A stretch of DNA of 52,280 bases from Bacteroidia bacterium. Lineage in GTDB: Bacteria > Bacteroidota > Bacteroidia > AKYH767-A > OLB10. Shown here piece by piece: positions 7,848 to 16,919 of the stretch. Below the pieces are notes generated by a model, which saw only the letters and a list, made by a program, of their open reading frames with translations, had not been told where the DNA came from and did no database searches. The translations under genes were made by a program, and so were the position numbers. The number at the start of each line of letters is the position of its first letter. Positions within the stretch are counted from its first letter, which is position 1. The DNA lies in NCBI GenBank assembly GCA_023262505.1, contig JALRAP010000011.1, forward strand, positions 1-52,280. Reading direction: 5' to 3'.

Positions 7848-9508
7848 TAGATGATGGTGAACCTTTTGGTCACAACATTCTTATCATCAAACAATTTCAG
7901 CAGATAAAGACCTGTATTTAAATCCGGTAGGTCTATTGCCATTGAATTTCCACTGGTAGTAGTTATTTGACCTGCATTTACATTGATTCCTCGAATATCG
8001 GTTATGTGGTAATTCATCATTTTTTGAAATGATAAGTCACCAGTAAACAATATGTTCAATTTCCCACGTGTAGGATTAGGGTAAATCAAGATTTCAAATT
8101 TGTTTGGTTGTATTTCAGAAACTGAAGTAGTTGCAGGGAATTCACATAGTTTGACTAGCCAATAATCTCCATCACCTCTTGTGAGTTGGCTCTTGTATCC
8201 ACCAGTGTCGGCCAAGGTATAGTTCAATGTTACCAGGCAACCATTCGAAAGTTCCAAGGCGGTTCCTTCCTCATCATGGCCGTTTGAAAAAATTGTCTTG
8301 TCCCAAACTGGTAACCCTACCGAGTCGGTTTTCACTACCCATGTCTGTTCAACGCCTAAATTGCTTTCTGTTTTGTTTCCACTGATTGGTGAGTAAGATT
8401 CTCCGCTCAAGATGAATCCGCCGTCGATAGATTCACTTATTCTCCTCAAGTCTTCGGTTTCTGTTCCTCCTATGGTGCGATCCCAGACCTTGCTACCTGA
8501 ATCATCTATTTTAACAATCCAGCGGTCGCTGCTTGATGGGGTAGGATCGTGGTTAGGTTCGGATTTATCGCCAGTGTTTTCAGAGAATGATTGGCCAGCT
8601 AGAACATAACCTCCATCATTGGTGGTTGTCATGTCAAACAGCCAATCGGTGTAATTGCCTCCAAAAGTGCGTTCCCATAACAGATTCCCATTCAAGTCAA
8701 TCCTAACTACCCAATAATCCCATTGGCCTTGGCAGAATTGGGATTTGTCTCCTCCGGCAAGCGATTGCGAGTAGCCGCCGATCAAAATACCGCCATTTTG
8801 ATTTAATACGACACTTGTTGCGAAATCGTCATCGGTTCCCCCATATCTTTTATCCCAAAGCTTGTTTCCCGTAGAATCAATTCGAACAATCCAGTAATCC
8901 CATGACCCCTGAGAGGCTTGTGTCTTATCTCCGCTTATACCCGAAAAGGAGGCGCCAGCCAAAACGTATCCATTATCAGATGTTTGCACAACTCCACCTA
9001 AAAGCTCCAGTGAATTCCCACCAAATCGCTTATCCCATTGTTTAACCCCATTGGCATTGGCCTTCAAAATCCAATAATCATAGGTCTGCTGATTCATGTC
9101 CCAATTCGGCTGTGATTTGTCGCCGCTTGCCCCCGAAAAGGAGTTTCCTGCTAGCAGGAATCCGCCATCAGCAGTAGGTAACAAATCAACTAATATTTCC
9201 GAGTTCACTCCTCCGAAACGTTTATCCCACAATTTTACCCCGAAGCTATCTAATCGTAATACCCAAAAATCAGACCCCACCAATCCTGGATCCCAATTGG
9301 GTTGGGTTTTGTCACCTGAAACACCCGAGACAGATGTTCCTCCAATCAAATAACCGCCGTCAACAGTTTGTTCAAACCAGGAAGGTGAATCGTCTTTGCT
9401 TCCGCCATATCTGAAATCCCAATGTTTGAAAGTAGGTTGAGCAACACTTATACAGGTTGTTGCAATAAGTACGGGTATAAAAGCTGATCTTTTGAAAATA
9501 TTTTTCAT
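7844..9508 (-). CDS. Secreted repeat protein with T9SS type A sorting domain
   Basis: 554 aa with a signal peptide (about residues 1-23). The body consists of about seven copies of a roughly 60-residue unit carrying a W-V/I-x-R-x-D-S/N-x-G-x-x-L-W-D-K-R-F/Y-G-G core, then D-G-G-Y/F and S-G-D-K-S/T-Q, which probably forms a closed beta-propeller or solenoid. The last 80 or so residues hold the sorting domain (IYPNPTRGKLN, then LNTGLYLLKL and a basic-aromatic end), which directs export across the outer membrane by T9SS and attachment to or release from the surface. The specific role is unknown. It is convergent with the kinase gene. Confidence 0.88.
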   Translation of the reverse strand: MKNIFKRSAFIPVLIATTCISVAQPTFKHWDFRYGGSKDDSPSWFEQTVDGGYLIGGTSVSGVSGDKTQPNWDPGLVGSDFWVLRLDSFGVKLWDKRFGGVNSEILVDLLPTADGGFLLAGNSFSGASGDKSQPNWDMNQQTYDYWILKANANGVKQWDKRFGGNSLELLGGVVQTSDNGYVLAGASFSGISGDKTQASQGSWDYWIVRIDSTGNKLWDKRYGGTDDDFATSVVLNQNGGILIGGYSQSLAGGDKSQFCQGQWDYWVVRIDLNGNLLWERTFGGNYTDWLFDMTTTNDGGYVLAGQSFSENTGDKSEPNHDPTPSSSDRWIVKIDDSGSKVWDRTIGGTETEDLRRISESIDGGFILSGESYSPISGNKTESNLGVEQTWVVKTDSVGLPVWDKTIFSNGHDEEGTALELSNGCLVTLNYTLADTGGYKSQLTRGDGDYWLVKLCEFPATTSVSEIQPNKFEILIYPNPTRGKLNILFTGDLSFQKMMNYHITDIRGINVNAGQITTTSGNSMAIDLPDLNTGLYLLKLFDDKNVVTKRFTIIY

Positions 9509-9673
9509 TTAACCCCAGAGTGATACAATTGCCAAAATAAAGAATTTAGTTTTCAAATGGTTGTGAAAAATTAAACATTTCAATCAAAAATTGGTTTTGG
9601 GCAAAATGGATATTTGCTATATTGCAGGCACAATAACTGAAAACTTTAAAATTTCTTTTTGATTATGATTGAA

Positions 9674-10054
9674 ATGGCTAAAAAAGTAAAATACGAACTT
9701 GAATTCGAGATGCATTGCACGCCCAGGATTCTTTTCGGATTTTTGTCAAATCCTTCTGGTCTATCCGAGTGGTTTGCTGATAATGTATCCTTCAAGGACG
9801 GTGTTTATACATTCGAATGGGATGGTGTAGAATCGAAAGCTGTGATTGATCACAAAAAGGATAATCAAATGGTGCGCTTCAATTGGATTGATGATTCTGA
9901 AAACACATTTTTTCAGTTTGAAATTCGAACCGATGAGTTGACCTCCGATGTAGCACTTTTAATCACGGACCATTGCGCGCCAGAAGATCTTAAAGAAGCA
10001 CGTTTGCTTTGGGATGCCCAGCTGCACAATCTGAAGCAAATCATAGGCACCTAA
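9674..10054 (+). CDS. START-like domain protein (Bacteroidota type)
   Basis: 126 aa from the ATG at 9674; an in-frame ATG at 9665 would add MIE. The protein follows the SRPBCC/START-like fold: a basic YELEFEM strand, the PSGLSEWFADNV segment typical of the Bacteroidota START-like family, a beta-rich middle (FRFNWI-type strands), and a C-terminal helix (LLWDAQLHNLKQII). Such folds bind hydrophobic ligands; the ligand here is unknown. As I recall, in related genomes this gene tends to lie near an LptF/LptG permease gene, as it does here (10739). Confidence 0.85.
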   Translation: MAKKVKYELEFEMHCTPRILFGFLSNPSGLSEWFADNVSFKDGVYTFEWDGVESKAVIDHKKDNQMVRFNWIDDSENTFFQFEIRTDELTSDVALLITDHCAPEDLKEARLLWDAQLHNLKQIIGT

Positions 10055-10076
10055 TCTTCCTTCTTTTACAATAATT

Positions 10077-10658
10077 TCAAATAATTATTTTTTGGAGTTC
10101 CTTGGTGAATCGCATTGATTTTTCAAAGTTTTCACTCCATTCATTGGGGTCTGAAAAAATTGAAATTCTCAAATGTTTTAACCCCTTCATTTCCTCAATC
10201 GACAGCTCACGAATTGGCTTGTAAACAGATAGGTCTTTGTGGTGAATGAAAGGATCTTCTCCTGTCAAAATCATCAATTCAGGATTGGTTAATTCTAAAA
10301 CCGCTTCAAAATCCACTTTATCAAGATATTTTCCAGACACATGCAATGTGGTTGAGATATTGAGTCCCCACAGAAAAATATGTCTGAATGCCAATATGTC
10401 TTTACCTGAAAAAAATGCAGGTGCATCCAAAACAACCCATGGAGCTCCTAGATAATTTTCTCCTTGGCTGATTTTGCCTCTTGTCAGCATCTCAAAAGGA
10501 AGACTTGGGAAATCAATCTTGTGGATAGCTTCCTCTATTCTGGTGTATTGGCTCTTAATTTTACTTAATACCTGGCCTTTTTTGAAAAAAAATGATTTGT
10601 CGCAAACCATCTCGAGTTCGGACGGGGAAAAATCGAATTTGCTATCTTTATGGTCCAT
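10077..10658 (-). CDS. Conserved-looking protein of unknown function
   Basis: 193 aa, no signal peptide or membrane segment. The sequence is mixed alpha/beta with a Lys/Phe-rich N-terminal half, a central GAPWVVLDAPAFF segment followed by an aromatic stretch (FRHIFLWGLN), and a helical basic C-terminus ending KELQKIII. Codon use and composition match the neighbours, and the reading frame is clean from an ATG to a stop, which supports a real gene. It lies between the START-like gene and the permease, on the opposite strand. I do not recognise the family. Confidence 0.6.
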   Translation of the reverse strand: MDHKDSKFDFSPSELEMVCDKSFFFKKGQVLSKIKSQYTRIEEAIHKIDFPSLPFEMLTRGKISQGENYLGAPWVVLDAPAFFSGKDILAFRHIFLWGLNISTTLHVSGKYLDKVDFEAVLELTNPELMILTGEDPFIHHKDLSVYKPIRELSIEEMKGLKHLRISIFSDPNEWSENFEKSMRFTKELQKIII

Positions 10659-10738
10659 ATTTGTTTACGTGTTAAGTCTAAGGAATTCTACATGCAAACC
10701 AAAGGTTTTTCAAACCATAAACTTACCTTGATAAAGAA

Positions 10739-12148
10739 TTGAATAAGTTATCAAAATTACTGGTTAAGTCGTTCTTTGGCCCCTTTGCAGCCACTTTTTT
10801 CGTGGTGCTTTTCATGCTGCTAATGCAGTTCCTATGGAAGTATATTGACGACCTGGTGGGAAAAGGCTTGGAGTGGTATGTGATAGCTGAGCTTTTGTTT
10901 TATGCTACAGCCACCTTGGTACCGCTGGCACTTCCATTGGCCATCTTGGTTTCTTCTATCATGACCTTAGGTAACCTGGCCGAGCATTACGAGATTGTTG
11001 CCGCAAAGTCAGCCGGCATTTCATTGCAAAGGTTATTGAAACCCATGTTCGTCACGGCTATATTCATAAGCATGATGGCATTTTTATTTTCCAACTACAT
11101 GCTACCTTTCACAAACCTGAAAATGGGTTCTTTGCTTTATGATGTAAGACAGCAAAAGCCGGCATTTTACATCAACGAGGGCTTGTTTTATAATGGAATA
11201 GATGGTTACTCCATTAAAGTTGGCAGTAAGGACAAGGATAACTCCACTTTGAGGAACATCATGATATATGACCATTCTGCTATGAATGGTAATACAAAAG
11301 TCGTCGTTGCCAAAAAAGGTATTATGCGTATGTCAGACGATGAGAAATTTCTTTTGGTTGACTTGGAGGATGGATATTCTTATGATGAACAAGCCGGAGA
11401 AAGCAGTCAGGGCCCTTCCAGATCTCCACAATTATTGCGAACTGAATTCAAAACTTATGGGTTTCGTTTCGACTTGTCTTCGTTCAAGCTTTCCAGGACA
11501 AATGAAGATTTGTTCAAAGACAATTTTCAGATGTTAAACCTTGGCCAGCTGGAAACCGCGATTGATAGTTTCGATGTTGAGCTTTCAAAAAGAGTCAAAG
11601 AAAGCGCTAGTTCTGGAAAAAGTTATTTAATGTCTTACCGAGAGTCCTTGTTGTCAAGCATGATTCCAGATACAACCAATTTGGCTCTGATTAATTCAAA
11701 AACCAGTCAAATAGTCTATGAGAATGCAATCGGTCAGGCCCGAAATCTCAAGTCCTATTTTACCAGCATTGCCGATGAGGTCGAGTCTCGACAAGAACTG
11801 AAGTCACGGTTTGCAATCGAATGGCATAGGAAATTCACTTTGTCTATAGCCTGCTTTATTCTATTTTTGATAGGTGCTCCTTTAGGTGCCATTATTCGTA
11901 AAGGGGGCATTGGTCTCCCAGTAGTAATTTCCGTAGCATTTTTCCTATTGTTCCACATTATTTCCATTACTGGTGAAAAGTTTGTCAGGGAAGGTGTGTT
12001 ACAACCTGTTGTTGGAATGTGGATAGCCTCTGCAGTGCTACTTCCAATTGGAGCATTGTTACTATATAAGGCTACGCATGAGAGTGTGATTTTCGATGCC
12101 GACTTCTATATAAGGTTTTTCAAGCGTTTTCGTAAAGGCAAAACATGA
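10739..12148 (+). CDS. LptF/LptG family permease (YjgP/YjgQ)
   Basis: 469 aa, longer than E. coli LptF/LptG (about 360) because of an enlarged periplasmic part. Three N-terminal membrane helices (about 15-40, 55-80, 102-122) and three C-terminal ones (about 365-440) bracket a beta-rich periplasmic domain. With LptB such permeases drive lipopolysaccharide from the inner to the outer membrane. The start is a TTG: no in-frame ATG exists between the upstream stop (10718-10720) and Met26, and the family N-terminus (KLLVKSFFGPF) needs the TTG. LptF and LptG cannot be told apart here. Its stop overlaps the next gene's ATG. Confidence 0.88.
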   Translation: MNKLSKLLVKSFFGPFAATFFVVLFMLLMQFLWKYIDDLVGKGLEWYVIAELLFYATATLVPLALPLAILVSSIMTLGNLAEHYEIVAAKSAGISLQRLLKPMFVTAIFISMMAFLFSNYMLPFTNLKMGSLLYDVRQQKPAFYINEGLFYNGIDGYSIKVGSKDKDNSTLRNIMIYDHSAMNGNTKVVVAKKGIMRMSDDEKFLLVDLEDGYSYDEQAGESSQGPSRSPQLLRTEFKTYGFRFDLSSFKLSRTNEDLFKDNFQMLNLGQLETAIDSFDVELSKRVKESASSGKSYLMSYRESLLSSMIPDTTNLALINSKTSQIVYENAIGQARNLKSYFTSIADEVESRQELKSRFAIEWHRKFTLSIACFILFLIGAPLGAIIRKGGIGLPVVISVAFFLLFHIISITGEKFVREGVLQPVVGMWIASAVLLPIGALLLYKATHESVIFDADFYIRFFKRFRKGKT

Positions 12149-13353
12149 GAATCCTTCAACTCTGCTTGCGCTCGCCTTTCCCGCCGCGAGATGGTGGTGC
12201 AATAGCCATGGAAAGGATTGCTAGATCTTTGGTTAATGCAAACACAAAAGTAGATGTACTTGCTTTCAATACACTAAAGCATCACGTAGATATTAATTCC
12301 ATACCTGCAGGTTATAAAGACATTTTTAATCCTGAATTTGTTGATTTGGATGCGTCATTGAACGTCTGGGATGCTTTAATGAATTTGACCAAAGGAAAGT
12401 CGTACAACATAACGCGATTTGACAATCCGTCAATGCACATTAAGCTAAAATCGATTCTTTCAATCAATCACTATGACTGTGTTCTGATAGAGAGCCTTTT
12501 CATGATGCCCTATGTTGAAACCATACGGAGTAACAGTAAAGCTGTTGTCGTTTACCGTGCACATAACATTGAAAATTTGATTTGGAAACGGTTGACAAAA
12601 CAATCTGACTTCATCTTAAAAAAATTATATTTAAACTCATTAGCTGATAGATTAGAGTGTTATGAATACGGAATTCTGAATGAAGTCGATGCAATCGTTC
12701 CTTTGACAGAACAGGACGCTTCATGGTTTAGGAATGCCGGATACAAAGGACCGTTGCATATTGTTCCAGTAGGAGTTTCAGTGGAAGATTATGCAATCCA
12801 AGGCGAAGCGAAGCATTCCAAGATTGCATTTCACTTGGGATCTATGGATTGGATGCCCAATGTTGAAGGAGTTCAATGGCTTTTAGATCATGTCTGGCCT
12901 CAGGTTGTGAAAAAAGTTCCAGAAGCAAAATTGCATATAGCAGGTAAAGGTATGCCTCAATCGATTTTTTGTCGTGCATCTGATAATATTCTGGTTTCAG
13001 GCTATGTGGATGATCTGTTGCATTTTTTTAATGGTAAACAGCTGATGTTGGTTCCTTTGTTTTCCGGTAGCGGAATGAGGGTGAAAATTATTGAAGGAAT
13101 GGCAGCGGGTCGTACTATTATTTCCACTTCTGTTGGTGCTGAAGGGATTGAGTATACTGATGGCTTGAATATATTGATTGCAGATGATCCTGATTTGTTT
13201 GCCGATCATATCGTGCATTGTTTCCGGGATCCGTTACTCTCCAAAATGGTTGCTGAATCAGCATTTAACTTGGCCAAATCAAAATATGATTCTGATAGGC
13301 TAGGGCTTGAGCTCTTAAATTTTATTCAAAATACTTTGAAGCTAAAATCATGA
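12145..13353 (+). CDS. Glycosyltransferase family 4-type
   Basis: 402 aa with the GT-B two-domain layout. The N-terminal domain begins MRILQLCLRSPFPPRDGG, and the C-terminal domain carries a LHIAGKG strand, a SGYVDDL segment and the LVPLFSGSGMRVKIIEGMAAG region, in which the acidic residue that normally contacts the sugar nucleotide is present. It probably adds a sugar to a lipopolysaccharide or exopolysaccharide precursor at the cytoplasmic face; donor and acceptor cannot be read from sequence. ATGA overlaps on both sides tie it to the permease and the second transferase. Confidence 0.85.
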   Translation: MRILQLCLRSPFPPRDGGAIAMERIARSLVNANTKVDVLAFNTLKHHVDINSIPAGYKDIFNPEFVDLDASLNVWDALMNLTKGKSYNITRFDNPSMHIKLKSILSINHYDCVLIESLFMMPYVETIRSNSKAVVVYRAHNIENLIWKRLTKQSDFILKKLYLNSLADRLECYEYGILNEVDAIVPLTEQDASWFRNAGYKGPLHIVPVGVSVEDYAIQGEAKHSKIAFHLGSMDWMPNVEGVQWLLDHVWPQVVKKVPEAKLHIAGKGMPQSIFCRASDNILVSGYVDDLLHFFNGKQLMLVPLFSGSGMRVKIIEGMAAGRTIISTSVGAEGIEYTDGLNILIADDPDLFADHIVHCFRDPLLSKMVAESAFNLAKSKYDSDRLGLELLNFIQNTLKLKS

Positions 13354-14540
13354 GAGTCGTTTTCATAACATCTCGGTTTCCATATCCTTTGGAGAAAGGG
13401 GATAAGTTACGTGCCTATCAGCAAATAAAGCAATTGGCTAATCAAGGACATGAGGTGCATTTGTTTGCTGTATCTGATGTGGATGTATTGGAAACTAGTA
13501 AAAACGCTTTGCTTCCATACCTCAAGTCGATGGAGATTCATAATATTTCTAAGTTCTCCATTTTCAAAAACATAATCCTATCCTACATCAGTGGCACATC
13601 TGTTCAGTCTCGTTATTTTTATTCATCTGACTTTCACGCGACATTGAAAGAAAAAATATGTTCTATCAAACCGGATGTTATTTACTTCCAGCTAGTGCGC
13701 ACTGCGCGTTATGCAGATGGTCTGGAAATGTTTCCAAAGGTCTTGGATTTCCAAGATGCTTTCTCTTTGGGGATGCAGCAACGGTTTAATCAGGAGGGTG
13801 GGGTTTTAAGGCAAATCTTCTTGCTTGAATCAAGGTTGCTTGCGGATTTTGAAAAGAGTTGTTTGAGTGACTTTGAGGCTTTTTCCATCATCAGCGAAAG
13901 CGATAAAAAACATATCGATCCTGATAATCTCAAAAACATACGGGTAATTCCAAATGCGGTTGACTTGTCATATTTCAAATCATCTTCTGTAAACAAGACT
14001 TTCGACCTGTTATTCGTCGGGAATATGGGTTATAAGCCTAATATCGAAGCTGCAAGATATTTGGTGAGTGAAATTATGCCATTGGTTTGGAAAAAATTTC
14101 CACTTGCATCTTTGTTGTTAGCAGGTGCCAATCCAAGCAAGTCGGTCAAGGATTTAGAATCCGAACGTGTCAAGGTAAGTGGTTGGGTGGACGACATTAG
14201 AACATGTTATGACCAATCAAGAGTGTTTATCGCGCCAATGGTTTCTGGCACAGGGTTGCAAAATAAACTTTTGGAGGCATTGGCAATGGGACTCCCTTCT
14301 GTTACAACACCTATCAGTGCAAAACCTTTGGCATTTGGTTATGACGTTTATGTAAAGGTTGGAAATACCCCGCAAGAGCTAGCAAATCATGTCATTCAAT
14401 TACTGAATGATTATCAATCCGAAATTTTAAAGGGAAATAACCCTAGGGAGTTTATCTCCAAGCATTATGATTCGGAAAAGATTGGAATGGATTTGGAAAG
14501 ACTGCTCTTAAGTGCGATAGAAAAGTACCGTAAAAAATAA
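13350..14540 (+). CDS. Glycosyltransferase, GT-B fold
   Basis: 396 aa. The N-terminus MRVVFITSRFPYPLEKGDKL with its Gly-Asp-Lys acceptor loop, a VIPNAVDLSYF linker, the LLFVGNMGYKPNIEAARYL strand-helix of the C-terminal domain, and the FIAPMVSGTGLQNKLLEALAMGLP nucleotide-sugar site all fit GT4-like transferases, in a subgroup resembling the TIGR03087 sugar transferases. It overlaps the upstream transferase by 4 bases; about 27% identity to it by eye would suggest an old duplication, but this was not computed. A terminator hairpin follows directly (14544-14579), ending the permease-transferase operon. Confidence 0.84.
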   Translation: MRVVFITSRFPYPLEKGDKLRAYQQIKQLANQGHEVHLFAVSDVDVLETSKNALLPYLKSMEIHNISKFSIFKNIILSYISGTSVQSRYFYSSDFHATLKEKICSIKPDVIYFQLVRTARYADGLEMFPKVLDFQDAFSLGMQQRFNQEGGVLRQIFLLESRLLADFEKSCLSDFEAFSIISESDKKHIDPDNLKNIRVIPNAVDLSYFKSSSVNKTFDLLFVGNMGYKPNIEAARYLVSEIMPLVWKKFPLASLLLAGANPSKSVKDLESERVKVSGWVDDIRTCYDQSRVFIAPMVSGTGLQNKLLEALAMGLPSVTTPISAKPLAFGYDVYVKVGNTPQELANHVIQLLNDYQSEILKGNNPREFISKHYDSEKIGMDLERLLLSAIEKYRKK

Positions 14541-14543
14541 AGA

Positions 14544-14579
14544 AAGTCGAGACCTTACGGGATCTCGACTTCTTTTTTT
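14544..14579 (+). terminator. Rho-independent terminator after the glycosyltransferase
   Basis: A perfect 9-base-pair stem, AAGTCGAGA (14544-14552) with TCTCGACTT (14563-14571), closes a 10-base loop and is followed by a run of seven T (14573-14579). It lies 3 bases after the gene's stop codon. Confidence 0.85.
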
Positions 14580-14630
14580 GATCCACTTTCCGAACCGGAG
14601 ACCTTACGGGGTCAACGTGGCAAAGTGATC
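14580..14630. other. Second stem-loop sharing a 13-mer with the terminator
   Basis: GATC-c-ACTTT (14580-14589) pairs with AAAGT-GATC (14622-14630), 9 pairs with one bulge, and an inner GACC/GGTC stem (14600-14603 with 14610-14613) closes a 6-base loop. The loop region GAGACCTTACGGG (14598-14610) is an exact copy of 14549-14561 in the terminator. There is no T-tract, so it is not an ordinary terminator. Confidence 0.5.
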
Positions 14631-14681
14631 ATCTGAACTAACCAATAAACCAAATCTGCTTTTTCAACGCATGCTTTTTTG

Positions 14682-14741
14682 AAAGGTTACAGGTGCTGGA
14701 TACTGGTAGAAACCATTTCCAAACACCTGTTTTAAACCTTT
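14682..14741. other. Long nested stem-loop of 22 pairs
   Basis: Four nested arms pair in order: AAAGGTT with AACCTTT (14682-14688, 14735-14741), ACAGGTG with CACCTGT (14689-14695, 14724-14730), TGGA with TCCA (14697-14700, 14718-14721) and TGGT with ACCA (14704-14707, 14712-14715), around an AGAA loop. A TTTA bulge and small internal loops interrupt the stem. This looks like a structured RNA or a protein-binding inverted repeat; no known family was recognised. Confidence 0.5.
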
Positions 14742-15040
14742 ATCAAACCATAACAACCATTTCAAATCAATTGACAATTAATCATGTATGTAATTAATTT
14801 ATTATGGATACAAGTTAAGCCGGCACCCGATGTTGAATGGATTAATGGCAGTCGAATCGCCCTTTTGTTAGAAGTTGATAATTATCGTTTCAGTTTTCTT
14901 ATTTAACATTCTCAATATCAATTGATTGGATTTACTCCTTTTGAAAAACAGGTAGATTGACTTGTAAGAATTTGCCAATCAGTAATCAAAACGGTCGATT
15001 CCGATGTTAATATCAAAGCCGTTAAGGCTTTCTCAATGAT
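14742..15040. other. AT-rich intergenic stretch, nothing recognised
   Basis: Rest of the 527-base gap between the glycosyltransferase and ribBA. I see no open frame with coding character and no tRNA. The conserved FMN riboswitch core expected before some riboflavin genes is absent. Confidence 0.5.
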
Positions 15041-15048
15041 TAACTTTG
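15041..15048 (+). promoter_or_regulatory. Probable -7 box for ribBA
   Basis: TAACTTTG is an exact match to TAnnTTTG, 19 bases before the ribBA ATG. A clear -33 TTG at the usual distance was not found. Confidence 0.5.
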
Positions 15049-15067
15049 TACTTCCTTATAAAATTCA

Positions 15068-16288
15068 ATGACCATTTATCGAAAATTAGACCTTATAGAA
15101 GAGGCTTTATCAGACATCAAGGCAGGTAAAATGGTTATTGTTGTTGATGATGAGGATCGTGAAAACGAGGGAGATTTCATCGCTGCCTCCAGATGCGCCA
15201 CTCCTGAAATGATTAACTTCATGGCAACCCACGGAAGGGGGTTGATTTGTGTTAGTCTTACGCAGGAAAGATGCGAGGAGTTGCGCTTGGAAATGATGGT
15301 GAGTCGCAACACATCCAGCAATGAGACACAATTTACAATCTCAGTCGACTTGCTCGGAAACGGGTGCACCACGGGAATATCAGCCTCCGATCGGTCTAAA
15401 ACCATACAAGCATTAATATCTAAAAATACCAAACCTGAGGATTTAGGAAGGCCTGGTCATATTTTTCCTCTTCGATCTGTTAATGGAGGAGTCCTACGTA
15501 GAGCAGGTCATACAGAGGCCGCAGCCGATCTCGCTAGGTTGGCTGGATTTGAACCCTCTGGAGTTTTGGTGGAAATCATGAACGAAGATGGTACAATGGC
15601 TCGACTACCTGACTTGTTCCTGATTGCCGAGCGCTTTGGATTGAAGATCATTTCTATTCAAGATCTGATTTCTTACAGGCTCCGAACTGAAAGCTTGATT
15701 GAAAAAGAAGTTCGCGTAAAATTGCCAACGTCATTTGGCGATTTTGATATGATCGCATACAAACAATTAAATACTGATCAGCCACATGTCGCACTAGTAA
15801 AAGGTGAAGTTAGCGGTGATGAACCGATTTTGGTCAGGGTGCACTCTTCCTGTTTAACAGGCGATATTTTTGGATCTTGTAGATGTGACTGCGGCCCTCA
15901 ATTGCACAAAGCCATGGAAATGATAGAAGAAGCAGGCAAAGGTGTTATCGTGTATATGAATCAAGAGGGTAGAGGTATCGGTTTGGTCAACAAGCTAAAA
16001 GCATACAAGCTGCAGGAGATGGGAAGAGATACCGTAGAGGCAAACCTCGAACTCGGTTTCTCAATGGATGAGCGTGATTATGGTGTAGGTGCACAAATAC
16101 TGCGTGACTTGGGAGTTCGTAAAATGCGGTTAATGACCAACAATCCTACCAAAAGGGCTGGTCTTGTGGGTTATGGCTTAGAAATAGTGGAAAATGTTCC
16201 AATTGAAATAGTTTCTAACTCACACAATCGATTATATCTCGAAACGAAAAGAGATAAAATGGGACACAGTCTCAAATTGGATCAATAG
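15068..16288 (+). CDS. ribBA: Bifunctional DHBP synthase / GTP cyclohydrolase II
   Basis: 406 aa, the usual length of the fused riboflavin enzyme. The N-terminal domain (about 1-205) makes 3,4-dihydroxy-2-butanone 4-phosphate from ribulose 5-phosphate and has the acidic loop [10 protein letters not shown] (27-36) and the GHTEAAADL helix. The C-terminal domain (about 213-406) opens GTP to the first pyrimidine intermediate. Its zinc ligands Cys262, Cys273 and Cys275 have the correct spacing, and a GRGIGL loop follows, so neither half looks dead. It is a single gene with its own promoter, and no FMN riboswitch was seen. Confidence 0.96.
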   Translation: MTIYRKLDLIEEALSDIKAGKMVIVVDDEDRENEGDFIAASRCATPEMINFMATHGRGLICVSLTQERCEELRLEMMVSRNTSSNETQFTISVDLLGNGCTTGISASDRSKTIQALISKNTKPEDLGRPGHIFPLRSVNGGVLRRAGHTEAAADLARLAGFEPSGVLVEIMNEDGTMARLPDLFLIAERFGLKIISIQDLISYRLRTESLIEKEVRVKLPTSFGDFDMIAYKQLNTDQPHVALVKGEVSGDEPILVRVHSSCLTGDIFGSCRCDCGPQLHKAMEMIEEAGKGVIVYMNQEGRGIGLVNKLKAYKLQEMGRDTVEANLELGFSMDERDYGVGAQILRDLGVRKMRLMTNNPTKRAGLVGYGLEIVENVPIEIVSNSHNRLYLETKRDKMGHSLKLDQ

Positions 16289-16298
16289 CCTCCGTTTT

Positions 16299-16907
16299 TT
16301 AAGGCTTTTTCCATTTAATTGAGCATCCAATGGCTTTTGTGTTGGTTAGAGAAACCGTATTTCCAAGCAAAAGCTCGTTCACGGCATTGTCAACATATTT
16401 TTTATCTGCTGCATCAGGGTCATCCGTATTATTGTCAATCGCTCCAATGTATTTTAAAATGTATGAGCCATCTGTATCCTTCTGAACAATGAATACATGG
16501 GGAGTGCGAGTTGCGCCATATGCTTTGGCGGTTTCCTGACTTTCATCTTGCAGGTAAACAAAGGGGAATGATTTTTCCTTCGCCCGCTTTCTCATGTGTT
16601 TAAAGGATTCTTCAGGAACCTTAACGGCATCATTTGGGTTGATAGCGATCACAGGGTATCCAAGTGACGAGAATTTTTTGTGTAGGGCTATTATTCGGTC
16701 TTCGTAAGCAATACTGAATGGACAATTATTGCATGTGAAAACAACAATTGCACCTTTGTTACCTTGAATTGCCGATAATGAGACTTGTTTTCCCTCGGTG
16801 CTTTTGAGATTGAAATCAGGAGCTTTGTCTCCGATTTTCAATCCTTGTCCGAATGTGCAATATGAAATTAACACGTATGCGGAAACTAATAGGGTTTTGC
16901 TGAGCAT
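16299..16907 (-). CDS. Secreted thioredoxin-fold peroxiredoxin-like protein
   Basis: 202 aa with a signal peptide (cleavage probably after SYCTFGQ). The mature part starts with the AhpC/TSA-type block GDKAPDFNLKSTEGKQVSL, then has a C-x-x-C (FTCNNCPF) after the first strand, and a RTPHVFIV segment containing the cis-proline. It is probably a periplasmic thiol oxidoreductase; the reductant is unknown. The upstream gene on the same strand is another thioredoxin-like protein, 12 bases away, so the two may be a functional pair. A weak hairpin near 16287-16310 lies between this gene and the convergent ribBA. Confidence 0.85.
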   Translation of the reverse strand: MLSKTLLVSAYVLISYCTFGQGLKIGDKAPDFNLKSTEGKQVSLSAIQGNKGAIVVFTCNNCPFSIAYEDRIIALHKKFSSLGYPVIAINPNDAVKVPEESFKHMRKRAKEKSFPFVYLQDESQETAKAYGATRTPHVFIVQKDTDGSYILKYIGAIDNNTDDPDAADKKYVDNAVNELLLGNTVSLTNTKAIGCSIKWKKP

Positions 16908-16919
16908 GATCTTGTTGGA

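Noticed and set aside
14541-15067. FMN riboswitch or small gene upstream of ribBA
   Set aside because: The conserved RFN core sequences are missing, and no frame in the gap has coding character; only stem-loops and a promoter were kept.
16287-16310. Short hairpin AGCCT/AGGCT with T-run after ribBA
   Set aside because: A five-pair stem with a T-rich loop overlaps the 3' end of the convergent gene; too weak to list as a terminator.
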